Shown here piece after piece: positions 1 through 6,523 of a stretch of DNA of 7,702 bases. Position 1 is the stretch's first letter, and every line of letters starts with the position of its first letter. The DNA is taken from the NCBI GenBank assembly GCA_025965815.1, contig JAOPWF010000375.1, positions 1 to 7,702 on the forward strand. The letters are read 5' to 3'. The DNA comes from Mycobacterium sp. (GTDB taxonomy: Bacteria > Actinomycetota > Actinomycetes > Mycobacteriales > Mycobacteriaceae). Made by a program: the position numbers and the translations under genes. The notes beneath the pieces are model-generated. The model did no database searches. It was not told where the DNA came from and saw only the letters and a list, made by a program, of their open reading frames with translations.

Positions 1-732
1 CCGATTGCGGGTCAGCTGTTGAACATGATGGACGATCCGCGGCACACCCAGATTTGACGGCTGGTCAGCTCTGGGTTGACGCCGCGGATGATCCGGCGGT
101 CGAGGACGGCCTGCGGCGGCGTGCCCGCGCGCTTCTCGACTACGTGGAATCCGGGGCGGCGTTCGACTTCCTCACCGATATCGCCGCCGAGTTGCCCATG
201 CAGATGATCTGCATCCTGCTGGGCGTTCCGGAGTCCGACCGGCACTGGCTGTTCGAGGCGATCGAGCCCCGCTTCGACTTCGGCGGCTCCAGCAAGGCGT
301 CCATCTCGCGGATGTCCGTTGATCTCGGGCTGCTTCCGACGGCCATCGAAGAGATGGTGCGATGGACGTCGCCGTCCCCGTCGAAGCGGCGCACGGCCAC
401 CCGCGATGTCCGCCTCGCCGACGAGTCGATCCAATGCGGCCAGAAGGTCCTGATCTGGGAAGGCTCCGCCAACCGCGATGTCACCGTGTTCGATGACCCC
501 AGCCTGTTCGACATCACTCGGTAACCCAACCCGCACTTGGGCTTCGGCCAGGGTATCCACTACTGCCTCGGCGCCAACCTGGCTCGCCTCGAACTGCGGG
601 TGCTGTTCGAGGAGCTGCTGAGCCGGTTCGGCGGCGTCCGGGTGGTCAAGTCCGTCGAATGGACCCGTAGCAACCGGCACACCGGCATCCGGCATCCGGC
701 ACCTCATTGTCGAACTGGACGACGATGTTTGA
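1..732 (+). pseudogene. cyp126: Cytochrome P450 pseudogene, cyp126-like, 5' end outside window
   Basis: This is a broken cytochrome P450 (heme monooxygenase). Read across frames it gives most of a P450 from the C-helix region to the C-terminus. Recognisable parts are [10 protein letters not shown] (25-54), [20 protein letters not shown] (190-249), the K-helix ExxR in EEMVRW (about 349-366), FDITR (507-521) and the heme-Cys loop [10 protein letters not shown] (543-572). Lesions: TGA at 55-57 where Arg is expected; a one-base loss near 97-100; an in-frame deletion near 315-325 removing roughly 85 residues including the oxygen-binding I-helix; TAA at 522-524 just before the heme loop; and a 7-bp tandem duplication at 684-697. 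Removing one 7-bp copy restores a normal P450 end ([11 protein letters not shown]) stopping at 730-732. The position upstream of the Rv0779c homologue and purC, and the sequence as I remember it, point to CYP126 (414 aa in M. tuberculosis). It cannot make an active enzyme. P450 identity is certain; the CYP126 assignment is likely. Confidence 0.9.
684..697. repeat. 7-bp tandem duplication (GGCATCC x2) in the P450 remnant
   Basis: Two exact adjacent copies of GGCATCC lie near the 3' end of the P450 remnant. With one copy removed, the preceding frame ([10 protein letters not shown]) runs directly into [11 protein letters not shown] and a TGA at 730-732, the expected end of this P450 family. The extra copy therefore looks like a slippage insertion that shifted the frame by +1 after or during loss of function. 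Confidence 0.85.
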
Positions 733-767
733 GCAGCGGCTCTCCGAGTTGGCACCGCGATCGAGGC

Positions 768-1625
768 TCACCGCAACCCGATCGCGCTCTTGATCTCGGC
801 GACGACCCGGGCGGGTTGCTCGGTCAGGTCGAGCCAGGTAAACCGCAATACCTGCCAACCGTGTAGCGAGATCCGGTTCTGCCGGACGCGGTCTCGCTGG
901 AAGGCGGCGCGGTCAGTGTGAAACGCCCAGCCGTCGACCTCGACGGCGACCCGCTGCGTCGGGAATGCGACGTCTATCCGGTAGCCGCCGACCGGGTAGT
1001 CGGGCCGCCAGCCGGAGATGCCCGCTGCCTTGAGAAGGCGGATCAGCAGCCGTTCCGCCTCTGAACGCGCGCCACCCGAGGCCACCTTCAACAGGCGCCC
1101 AGCTTCGCGACCGCCATGGCGACGCGCATTGCGCTCGTGTACCCGGTACAGGTCGTCGAGTGCAACACGATGCTGCAGCGCAGCGTCCATGATCGCTGCG
1201 CCGCCGGGTGTTACCGCCGCTTCCAGCACCGTCAGCGACACAGCCGTCACTCGAAGGTGATGGCGCACCACGACATCGACTGCGGCCAGGTCGCGGCGCC
1301 GGACTATGGAGCCGGCACGTGCGCGACCGTGTCCCCTCCTCGGGACCGTCACCTCGACCTCGTCGGGCGCCGTCGGAGTCAGACCGTGCCACCACGCAGC
1401 GGCTAGTGCACTCGCCGTCGCCTGGACGCCGTAGGACCAGACTCCGGCGCGGATGCGTGCGGCATCGGTGAACGGGCGGTCGTCAGCGAAGTAGACGCCA
1501 CGGGCACATCGTTGCCATCGACCGGAGTTCACTCGGCGGTTTATGGCGTCCTGGCAGAGCCCGCTGCGACGCGCCTGGGCGTAGGTGATGACGCCATTCT
1601 GGCGTCGTAGGTAATCCTCGATCAT
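768..1625 (-). CDS. AbiEi-like N-terminus plus DUF559 (Vsr-like) nuclease domain protein
   Basis: A 285-residue protein with two parts. Residues 1-50 ([20 protein letters not shown], then [11 protein letters not shown]) match the winged-helix N-terminal domain shared with AbiEi-type antitoxins. Residues about 186-282 match DUF559, a PD-(D/E)XK/Vsr-like nuclease fold: SEAE (188-191), YRIDVAFP (215-222), [11 protein letters not shown] (226-236) and VLRFTW (259-264). Likely active-site acids are Glu189 or Glu191, Asp218, Glu229 and Asp231, all present. The middle (55-180) is the usual linker domain of this mycobacterial family. The ATG at 1625 is chosen because the first domain starts at once; no clear ribosome site precedes it. 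It converges on the P450 remnant and lies 97 bp downstream of the Rv0779c homologue on the same strand. No partner AbiEii-type nucleotidyltransferase is beside it, so a toxin-antitoxin role is not supported. DNA cleavage or repair is inferred from the fold; the biological role is unknown. Confidence 0.85.
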   Translation of the reverse strand: MIEDYLRRQNGVITYAQARRSGLCQDAINRRVNSGRWQRCARGVYFADDRPFTDAARIRAGVWSYGVQATASALAAAWWHGLTPTAPDEVEVTVPRRGHGRARAGSIVRRRDLAAVDVVVRHHLRVTAVSLTVLEAAVTPGGAAIMDAALQHRVALDDLYRVHERNARRHGGREAGRLLKVASGGARSEAERLLIRLLKAAGISGWRPDYPVGGYRIDVAFPTQRVAVEVDGWAFHTDRAAFQRDRVRQNRISLHGWQVLRFTWLDLTEQPARVVAEIKSAIGLR

Positions 1626-1673
1626 GTGGAGCTTGGACGTGGATTCGCTTGGCTGTGGTCCGCGATTGATCGG

Positions 1674-1698
1674 GCGCGTTTAGACGCGCTGAGCGCGT
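1674..1698. repeat. Overlapping GC-rich inverted repeats in the intergenic gap
   Basis: In the 97-bp gap 1626-1722, three alternating copies of gcgcgt/acgcgc form two mutually exclusive dyads. One is GCGCGT-TTAG-ACGCGC (1674-1689, 6-bp stem, 4-nt loop). The other is ACGCGCT-G-AGCGCGT (1684-1698, 7-bp arms, one central base). On the minus strand it starts about 25 nt after the stop of the 1723-2349 gene and ends about 50 nt before the ATG of the 768-1625 gene. It could be a stem-loop that slows or ends the upstream transcript, an operator for the nuclease gene, or part of a dispersed repeat. No U-run follows, so a classical terminator is not claimed. I found no convincing promoter boxes in the rest of the gap. 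Confidence 0.5.
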
Positions 1699-1722
1699 GC
1701 AAGCGCACACAAACACCCGGGG

Positions 1723-2349
1723 TTAGCGCCAGGCGCGGGGTGCGGCGATACCCGACGACCGCAACTCCAGGGTGGCCAAGCCCCGGATCGCGATCACGTC
1801 CTCGCGACGCCATGCTCCGACCGGGTCGCCGTTGACCGACGCCAGCTTGCGTAGCGGTCGGTTGGCCAGCGCCCGCAGGGCCAGCAGTTGCTCACCGGCC
1901 GGTGTCGCGGCCAGCGCGAGGGCGGTCCATTTGCGCCGGAAGAACCGAAGCCGCAGAAACAGCCACGGCATCGCGATCGCGAGGATCGGCGGCGACGCCA
2001 CCGCCAGCGCCAGCACCCACGCCAGCCAACTGGCCGTGGTGTCGAGGCTGTGCCCTGCGCTGGCGATGTCCAGCGCGGCGTCGCTCGCGGCGTTCAGCGG
2101 CTTACTGATGGCGTCGCCGACCAACGGAAACTTGTGTGCGCTGTTGCCCGCCGAATGCAGGTTGTCCGCGATGCCGTTGGCGCCGCCTTCCACCTGGCGG
2201 CCGACCTCGGCGATCGTCGACACCGCGGAGTGCACGGCCAACCCGACGAACACCCAGATGACGATCCAGAGGGTGACCAGGATGTCGCTGACCATCTGAC
2301 CGAGCAGTCGGCCGGGTGTGGTGGCGTAGGGCAGAAACCGCGATGTCAT
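1723..2349 (-). CDS. Conserved mycobacterial membrane protein, Rv0779c homologue
   Basis: A 208-residue protein of unknown function. Two hydrophobic stretches look membrane-spanning: about residues 20-43 (SDILVTLWIVIWVFVGLAVH) and about 108-135 (WLAWVLALAVASPPILAIAM). The polar segment between them (44-105) is rich in small residues and probably lies on one side of the membrane. A basic patch (LRLRFFRRK) directly follows helix 2, which by the positive-inside rule puts the C-terminal third in the cytoplasm. Length and position fit Rv0779c of M. tuberculosis (about 206 aa as I recall), which also sits divergently next to purC. The ATG at 2349 has only a weak GGGA upstream, and the 52-bp gap to purC must hold both promoters. 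No enzymatic motif is visible, and its chromosomal link to purC is the only functional hint. Confidence 0.85.
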   Translation of the reverse strand: MTSRFLPYATTPGRLLGQMVSDILVTLWIVIWVFVGLAVHSAVSTIAEVGRQVEGGANGIADNLHSAGNSAHKFPLVGDAISKPLNAASDAALDIASAGHSLDTTASWLAWVLALAVASPPILAIAMPWLFLRLRFFRRKWTALALAATPAGEQLLALRALANRPLRKLASVNGDPVGAWRREDVIAIRGLATLELRSSGIAAPRAWR

Positions 2350-2389
2350 GCCGTCGATCCCAGCACGTAGTGAGCCGCCACGTGCCGGT

Positions 2390-2395
2390 TAGGCT
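2390..2395 (+). promoter_or_regulatory. Likely -10 box (TAGGCT) of a leaderless purC promoter
   Basis: TAGGCT fits the mycobacterial TAnnnT -10 pattern and ends 6 nt before the purC ATG at 2402. Transcription would then start at or within a base of the A of the ATG, giving an mRNA with no 5' leader. This agrees with the lack of any Shine-Dalgarno sequence in the GACCCG just before the ATG. No good -35 hexamer is seen at 16-18 nt spacing, which is common for mycobacterial promoters. Confidence 0.55.
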
Positions 2396-2401
2396 GACCC
2401 G

Positions 2402-3295
2402 ATGCGCCCCGCTCTGTCCGACTACAAGCATCTGGCCAGTGGCAAGGTTCGCGAGTTGTACGGCATCGACGACGATCACCTGCTGTTCGTGGCCACCGAC
2501 CGCATCTCCGCTTTCGACTATGTGCTGGACAGCGAGATTCCCGACAAGGGCCGCATCCTGACCGCGATGAGCGTGTTCTTCTTCGATTTCGTCGACGCGC
2601 CCAACCACCTGGCCGGGCCGCCCGACGACCCGCGCATCCCCGAAGAGGTGCTGGGCCGCGCCCTTGTGGTCCGCAAACTCGACATGCTGCCGATCGAATG
2701 CGTGGCGCGCGGCTACCTCACCGGATCGGGGCTGCTGGACTACGAGAAGGGCGGCACAGTGTGCGACATCGCGCTGCCACCGGGACTGGGCGAGGCCAGC
2801 AAGTTCATCCAGCCGATCTTCACCCCGGCCTCCAAAGCCGAACTGGGGCAACACGACGAGAACATCTCGTTCGACGATGTGGTCGAACTGGTCGGCACCG
2901 TGCACGCCAACCAACTGCGCGACCGGACGCTGCAGACCTATATCCAGGCCGCGGAGCACGCGCTGACGAAGGGCATCATCATCGCCGACACCAAATTCGA
3001 GTTCGGCGTCGACGCGGACGGTCACCTGGTGCTCGCCGACGAGGTCTTCACTCCCGACTCGTCGCGGTACTGGCCGGCCGACACCTACCGTGCGGGTGCG
3101 GTCCAGCCCAGCTTCGACAAGCAGTTCGTCCGCAACTGGCTGACCGGCCCGGAGTCCGGCTGGGACCGCGGCGGATCCGAACCGCCCCCGCCGCTGCCGC
3201 CCGACATCGTCGAGGCGACCCGTGCGCGCTATATCGAGGCGTACGAGAGGATTTCGGGCCTGCGGTTCGACGACTGGATCGGTGCGTTCGCATGA
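2402..3295 (+). CDS. purC: SAICAR synthase (phosphoribosylaminoimidazole-succinocarboxamide synthase)
   Basis: PurC (EC 6.3.2.6) joins CAIR to L-aspartate using ATP to give SAICAR in cytosolic de novo purine synthesis. The 297-residue length equals the M. tuberculosis protein as I recall it. Diagnostic motifs are in order: the nucleotide-binding start SGKVRELY (13-20), DRISAFD (33-39), family signature 1 [16 protein letters not shown] (95-110), signature 2 [10 protein letters not shown] (193-202) and the acidic [12 protein letters not shown] (213-224). No domain is missing or altered. The ATG at 2402 is supported by the -10 box 6 nt upstream and by starting just before the conserved [10 protein letters not shown]. 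The stop overlaps the ptrB start (ATGA, 3292-3295), so the two genes are co-transcribed and probably translationally coupled. Divergent from the membrane-protein gene ending at 2349. Confidence 0.97.
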   Translation: MRPALSDYKHLASGKVRELYGIDDDHLLFVATDRISAFDYVLDSEIPDKGRILTAMSVFFFDFVDAPNHLAGPPDDPRIPEEVLGRALVVRKLDMLPIECVARGYLTGSGLLDYEKGGTVCDIALPPGLGEASKFIQPIFTPASKAELGQHDENISFDDVVELVGTVHANQLRDRTLQTYIQAAEHALTKGIIIADTKFEFGVDADGHLVLADEVFTPDSSRYWPADTYRAGAVQPSFDKQFVRNWLTGPESGWDRGGSEPPPPLPPDIVEATRARYIEAYERISGLRFDDWIGAFA

Positions 3296-5451
3296 GCGCC
3301 GCCGACAACAACGTCGCCCCGCCGGTCGCGAAGCGGGTGGAGCACCGCCGCGAGTATCACGGTGACCTCTTCGTCGACCCGTACGAATGGCTGCGGGACA
3401 AGGATGACCCCGAGGTCATCTCCTACCTGGCGGCGGAGAACGACTACACCGAGCACTCCACGGCGCACCTGGAGCCGCTGCGGCAGAAGATCTTCGACGA
3501 GATCAAGGCGCGCACCAAGGAAACCGACCTGTCCGTGCCGACCAGGCGCGGCAACTGGTGGTACTACGGCCGCAGTGTCGAAGGGAAGCAGTACGGGATT
3601 CACTGCCGTTGCCCGGTCACCGATCCGAACGACTGGAACCCGCCGCAATTCGACGAGGACACCGACATCCCCGGCGAACAGGTGCTGCTCGATGAGAACG
3701 TCGAAGCCGAGGGTCACGAATTCTTCTCCCTCGGCGCCGCCAGCGTCAGCCTCGACGGCCACACCCTGGCGTACTCCGTCGACGTCGTCGGTGACGAGCG
3801 GTACACGTTGCGGTTCAAGGACTTACGGACCAACGAGTTGTACGACGACGAGATCGTCGGTATCGGCGCCGGGGTGACCTGGGCCGCCGACAATCACACC
3901 GTCTACTACACCACCGTCGACGACGCGTGGCGGCCCGACACCGTCTGGCGTCACCATCTCGGCGCCGGTCTGCCGTCGGAGAAGGTGTATCACGAGCCCG
4001 ACGAACGCTTCTGGCTCGGCGTCGGGCGCACCCGCAGCAACGCCTACGTCATGATCGCGGCGGGTTCGGCCGTCACCTCCGAGGTCTTCTACGCCGACGC
4101 GGCCGACCCGCATGCCGACTTCGTCTCGGTCCTGCCGCGCCGCGATCTCGTCGAGTACTCCGTGGAGCACGCCGTCGTCGGCGGGGAGGACCGGTTCCTG
4201 ATCCTGCACAACGACGGCGCGGTGAACTTCACCCTCGTCGAGGCGCCGGTGAGCGATCCCACGGCGCAGCGAACGTTGATCGAACACCGCGAAGACGTCC
4301 GCCTGGACGGTGCGGACGCCTTCCTCGGCCACCTCGTCGTGAGCTACCGCCGGGACGCCCTGCCGCGTATCCAACTCTGGCCGATCTACGCCCAGGGCCA
4401 GTACGGACATCCCGAGGACCTGACATTCGAGTCCGAACTGACCTCGGCGGGCCTTGGCGCCAACCCCAACTGGGCGGCACCGAAGCTGCGGATCGGCGCG
4501 ACGTCGTTCGTGACACCGGTGCGGATCTACGACCTGGACCTGGCCACCGGCGAACGGACGCTGTTGCGCGAGCAGCCGGTGCTCGGCGACTACCGGCCCG
4601 AGGACTATGTGGAGCGGCGCGACTGGGCGCCGGCTCCGGACGGCGCGCGGATTCCGGTGTCGATCATTCACCGTGCCGGACTCCAGTTCCCTGCCCCGAC
4701 ACTGGTTTACGGCTACGGCGCGTACGAGATCTGCGAGGACCCGCGGTTCTCCATCGCCCGGCTGTCGCTGCTGGATCGCGGCATGGCGTTCGTCGTCGCC
4801 CACGTGCGCGGTGGTGGTGAGCTGGGCCGGCCGTGGTACGAGCACGGCAAGCTGCTGGAGAAGAAGAACACCTTCACCGATTTCATCGCCGTGGCAAGCC
4901 ATCTTGTCGGCACAGATGTCACCCGACCGGAGAATGTGGTGGCCCTCGGCGGCAGCGCGGGCGGCCTGTTGATGGGTGCGGTGGCGAACGAGGCGCCGGA
5001 CCTGTTCGCCGGGATCCTCGCCCAGGTGCCGTTCGTCGACCCGCTGACCACGATCCTCGACCCGTCGCTGCCACTCACGGTCACCGAGTGGGACGAGTGG
5101 GGAAACCCGTTGCAGGACAGTGACGTCTACTTCTACATGAAGTCGTACTCGCCGTATGAGAACGTAGCGGCCAAGGACTACCCGGCCATTCTGGCGATGA
5201 CGTCGTTGAACGACACCCGGGTCTACTACGTCGAGCCGGCGAAATGGGTTGCGGCGCTGCGATACACCAAGACCGACGTTCACCCGGTCATGTTGAAGAC
5301 CGAGATGAGCGCCGGCCATGGTGGCATCAGCGGCCGCTACGAGCGGTGGAAGGAAGCGGCCTTCCAGTACGCCTGGGTGCTAGCCACCGCAGACCCCGAC
5401 AACTACGGCAGCGGCCAGGTAGACAGCCTCTTCCGCGGTCCGAACACCTAG
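3292..5451 (+). CDS. ptrB: Oligopeptidase B (protease II), prolyl oligopeptidase family S9A
   Basis: A 719-residue cytosolic serine peptidase that cleaves short peptides after Arg or Lys. The N-terminus carries [14 protein letters not shown] (29-42), typical of S9A enzymes. Roughly residues 80-430 form the beta-propeller that restricts access to the active site, and the alpha/beta-hydrolase domain follows. The triad is complete: Ser555 in GGSAGG, Asp641 in LNDTRVYY and His676 in SAGHGG, with Asp-His spacing of 35 as in the E. coli enzyme. Acidic Glu599 and Asp601 (TEWDEWGNP) match the two S1-pocket glutamates that give basic specificity, with Asp replacing one Glu. The frame is open upstream through purC, but the ATG at 3292 overlapping the purC stop is the real start: upstream residues are purC read out of frame. 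M. tuberculosis has this gene as two annotated parts, ptrBa and ptrBb; here it is one intact gene. Its last 72 bp overlap the convergent doxX gene. Confidence 0.95.
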   Translation: MSAADNNVAPPVAKRVEHRREYHGDLFVDPYEWLRDKDDPEVISYLAAENDYTEHSTAHLEPLRQKIFDEIKARTKETDLSVPTRRGNWWYYGRSVEGKQYGIHCRCPVTDPNDWNPPQFDEDTDIPGEQVLLDENVEAEGHEFFSLGAASVSLDGHTLAYSVDVVGDERYTLRFKDLRTNELYDDEIVGIGAGVTWAADNHTVYYTTVDDAWRPDTVWRHHLGAGLPSEKVYHEPDERFWLGVGRTRSNAYVMIAAGSAVTSEVFYADAADPHADFVSVLPRRDLVEYSVEHAVVGGEDRFLILHNDGAVNFTLVEAPVSDPTAQRTLIEHREDVRLDGADAFLGHLVVSYRRDALPRIQLWPIYAQGQYGHPEDLTFESELTSAGLGANPNWAAPKLRIGATSFVTPVRIYDLDLATGERTLLREQPVLGDYRPEDYVERRDWAPAPDGARIPVSIIHRAGLQFPAPTLVYGYGAYEICEDPRFSIARLSLLDRGMAFVVAHVRGGGELGRPWYEHGKLLEKKNTFTDFIAVASHLVGTDVTRPENVVALGGSAGGLLMGAVANEAPDLFAGILAQVPFVDPLTTILDPSLPLTVTEWDEWGNPLQDSDVYFYMKSYSPYENVAAKDYPAILAMTSLNDTRVYYVEPAKWVAALRYTKTDVHPVMLKTEMSAGHGGISGRYERWKEAAFQYAWVLATADPDNYGSGQVDSLFRGPNT

Positions 5452-5826
5452 CCGCGAGTTCATCGACTTCGGCGGGTCGGGCATCCTGGCGGCGTAGACG
5501 TTTGCCGGGAACATCACCAGCATGAGTACCAACAGGCACACCGCCGCCGCGACCCGGGTGGGCGGCAGCAGCAGGCCGATGGCGCCGAGCAGTTCCAGCA
5601 CGCCGGTGACGGTCACCAGCAGACCCGGCGCGGGCACCCGCGGCGGCACGATGGCGATCATGTCGCAGCGCAGTGGCTGCACGAAGTGCGGCACTCCGGT
5701 CATCACGAACATCGCCGCCAGGCCGACGGCGATCGCCTTCGGCCAGCTGTCGACGTAGTCCACGCCGAACCAGCCCGCGACGCGGGCGCCGAGGCTACCG
5801 AGCACCAGGGTCAATAAGGGCACCAT
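5380..5826 (-). CDS. DoxX-family small membrane protein
   Basis: A 148-residue hydrophobic protein with four to five membrane segments (about 1-20, 31-49, 66-88, 91-112, 132-147). DoxX-family marks are FVMTGVPHF (40-48), TGVLELLGAIGLLLP (74-88) and MFPANVYAA (105-113). DoxX-like proteins are integral membrane proteins; some are tied to redox or thiol stress, but the activity of this one cannot be read from sequence. The start is set at ATG 5826 because AGGAG lies 5 nt upstream; the GTG at 5832 would overlap that ribosome site. The C-terminal 24 codons lie antisense to the end of ptrB, and since they encode the last hydrophobic helix ([10 protein letters not shown]) the overlap seems genuine. 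It is divergent from the TetR gene at 5920 and shares a control region with it, so it is the most likely target of that regulator. Confidence 0.85.
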   Translation of the reverse strand: MVPLLTLVLGSLGARVAGWFGVDYVDSWPKAIAVGLAAMFVMTGVPHFVQPLRCDMIAIVPPRVPAPGLLVTVTGVLELLGAIGLLLPPTRVAAAVCLLVLMLVMFPANVYAARMPDPPKSMNSRLGVRTAEEAVYLAAAVVVGVCGG

Positions 5827-5831
5827 GCTCA

Positions 5832-5836
5832 CTCCT
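5832..5836 (-). promoter_or_regulatory. Ribosome binding site (AGGAG) of the doxX-family gene
   Basis: On the minus strand AGGAG is followed by TGAGC and then ATG at 5826, an ideal 5-nt spacing. This decides the start at 5826 over the GTG at 5832, which shares a base with the site. Confidence 0.8.
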
Positions 5837-5839
5837 ATC

Positions 5840-5852
5840 TAGACAGTGACAA
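5840..5852. promoter_or_regulatory. Putative TetR operator, site 1
   Basis: TAGACAGTGACAA is a 13-bp quasi-palindrome in which TnGnCA pairs with TGnCnA about a central G. It lies inside a longer sequence (5836-5857) repeated in direct orientation 45 bp away. It falls in the predicted 5' leader of the doxX-family gene, 3 bp upstream of its ribosome site, where a bound repressor could block elongation or translation start. Assignment to the neighbouring TetR protein is inferred from position. Confidence 0.6.
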
Positions 5853-5867
5853 GGTTCGATGGATCGG

Positions 5868-5897
5868 AGGCTATTCCCGGTATCTAGGCACTGTCAA
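5868..5897 (-). promoter_or_regulatory. SigA-type promoter of the doxX-family gene
   Basis: On the minus strand an exact TTGACA (-35, 5892-5897) is followed by an 18-nt spacer and TAGCCT (-10, 5868-5873, TAnnnT pattern). Transcription would start near 5861, giving a leader of about 35 nt that contains operator site 1 and the AGGAG ribosome site. Operator site 2 covers the whole -35 hexamer. Confidence 0.65.
5885..5897. promoter_or_regulatory. Putative TetR operator, site 2
   Basis: TAGGCACTGTCAA shares the pattern TAGnCAnTGnCAA with site 1 (10 of 13 bases identical). The surrounding 5881-5901 aligns with 5836-5857 with three mismatches and one gap. It covers the TTGACA -35 of the doxX-family promoter and the region about 11-23 nt upstream of the tetR -10 box. 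One bound dimer could therefore repress both directions, giving autoregulation. The binding protein is inferred. Confidence 0.6.
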
Positions 5898-5907
5898 GTT
5901 CTAGCGG

Positions 5908-5913
5908 TACGAT
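5908..5913 (+). promoter_or_regulatory. Likely -10 box (TACGAT) of a leaderless tetR promoter
   Basis: TACGAT matches TAnnnT and ends exactly 6 nt before the ATG at 5920, the same spacing as at purC. Transcription would begin at the start codon. The GGCTGG before the ATG is not a convincing ribosome site, which supports leaderless expression. No clear -35 hexamer is seen; the expected position overlaps operator site 2. Confidence 0.55.
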
Positions 5914-5919
5914 GGCTGG

Positions 5920-6483
5920 ATGAGCCGCAACACGTACCACCACGGCGACCTGAAGGCTGTCATCCTGTCCGAGGCTGCCCGGCTGGTCGCCGAGCGGGGA
6001 GCCGACGGTGTCTCGTTACGGGAGCTGGCGCGCGAGGCGGGCGTCTCGCACGCAGCGCCCGCGCACCACTTCACCGACCGGCGCGGACTGTTCACCGCGC
6101 TGGCCGCCGAAGGCTTCCGGATGCTGGCCGAGGCGCTGACCGACGCCCGGCCGCGGTTCGTCGACGCCGCGCTGGCCTACGTGCGGTTCGCGATCGACCA
6201 CCAGGGGCACTACGCGGTGATGTTCGACAAGTCGCTGTTCGACGAGAACGACCCCGGCCTCGTCGCCGCCGAGGCCGCTGCAGGCGCGGAACTCTCCCGT
6301 GGCGTCCGAACCCTCGCCGATCGGCATGCGAAGGCCGATCCAGCCGGCGCCGAGTTGGCGGCATGGTCGCTCGTGCACGGGTTTTCGATGCTCTGGCTCA
6401 ACGATGCGGTCAGCGAAGATGTAAAGGCCGCCGATCCGATGGAGACCATCGAGCGGATGGCGCTGATGCTGTTCGACGGTTGA
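5920..6483 (+). CDS. TetR/AcrR-family repressor with WHG-type C-terminal domain
   Basis: A 187-residue one-component regulator. The N-terminal DNA-binding domain spans about residues 8-55: ILSEAARLVAERGADGVSLR leads into the helix-turn-helix LRELAREAGVSHAAPAHHF (33-51), typical of TetR proteins. The C-terminal ligand and dimer domain carries AWSLVHGFSMLWL (148-160), the W..HG signature of the TetR WHG group. Length is normal and no part is missing. The ATG at 5920 is chosen because the -10 box lies 6 nt upstream and the protein starts directly with the YHHGDLK motif usual at the start of this group. It is divergent from the doxX-family gene and very probably represses it and itself through the two sites at 5840-5852 and 5885-5897. 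Its end faces the emrB-like exporter (40-bp gap), so control of the exporter is possible but not indicated. The ligand cannot be deduced. Confidence 0.9.
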   Translation: MSRNTYHHGDLKAVILSEAARLVAERGADGVSLRELAREAGVSHAAPAHHFTDRRGLFTALAAEGFRMLAEALTDARPRFVDAALAYVRFAIDHQGHYAVMFDKSLFDENDPGLVAAEAAAGAELSRGVRTLADRHAKADPAGAELAAWSLVHGFSMLWLNDAVSEDVKAADPMETIERMALMLFDG

Positions 6484-6523
6484 GAGTCAGATCCGGCGGG
6501 CTGGAGCGAAGCGACCCGGGGAG

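Noticed and set aside
12..755. 247-codon open frame on the minus strand
   Set aside because: It is antisense to the P450 remnant, whose plus-strand segments are clearly P450; the minus translation has no recognisable family and is a product of high GC.
768..1625. Complete AbiE-type toxin-antitoxin system
   Set aside because: Only the antitoxin-like winged helix is present, fused to a nuclease domain; neither neighbour (P450 remnant, membrane protein) is a nucleotidyltransferase toxin.
2698..3291. Upstream extension of the ptrB frame through purC
   Set aside because: The translation is Arg/Gly/Ala-rich noise read out of the purC frame; the real start is the ATG overlapping the purC stop at 3292.
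3823..5319. 498-codon open frame antisense to ptrB
   Set aside because: Lies wholly opposite a well-conserved enzyme, with no own motif; typical shadow frame in GC-rich codon use.
5830..5832. GTG start giving a 150-residue DoxX-family protein
   Set aside because: This codon overlaps the AGGAG ribosome site; ATG at 5826 has ideal spacing.
6484..6523. Bidirectional terminator between tetR and emrB
   Set aside because: Only short GC matches and a direct GAGTCAG repeat are seen; no stable hairpin with a U-run in either direction.
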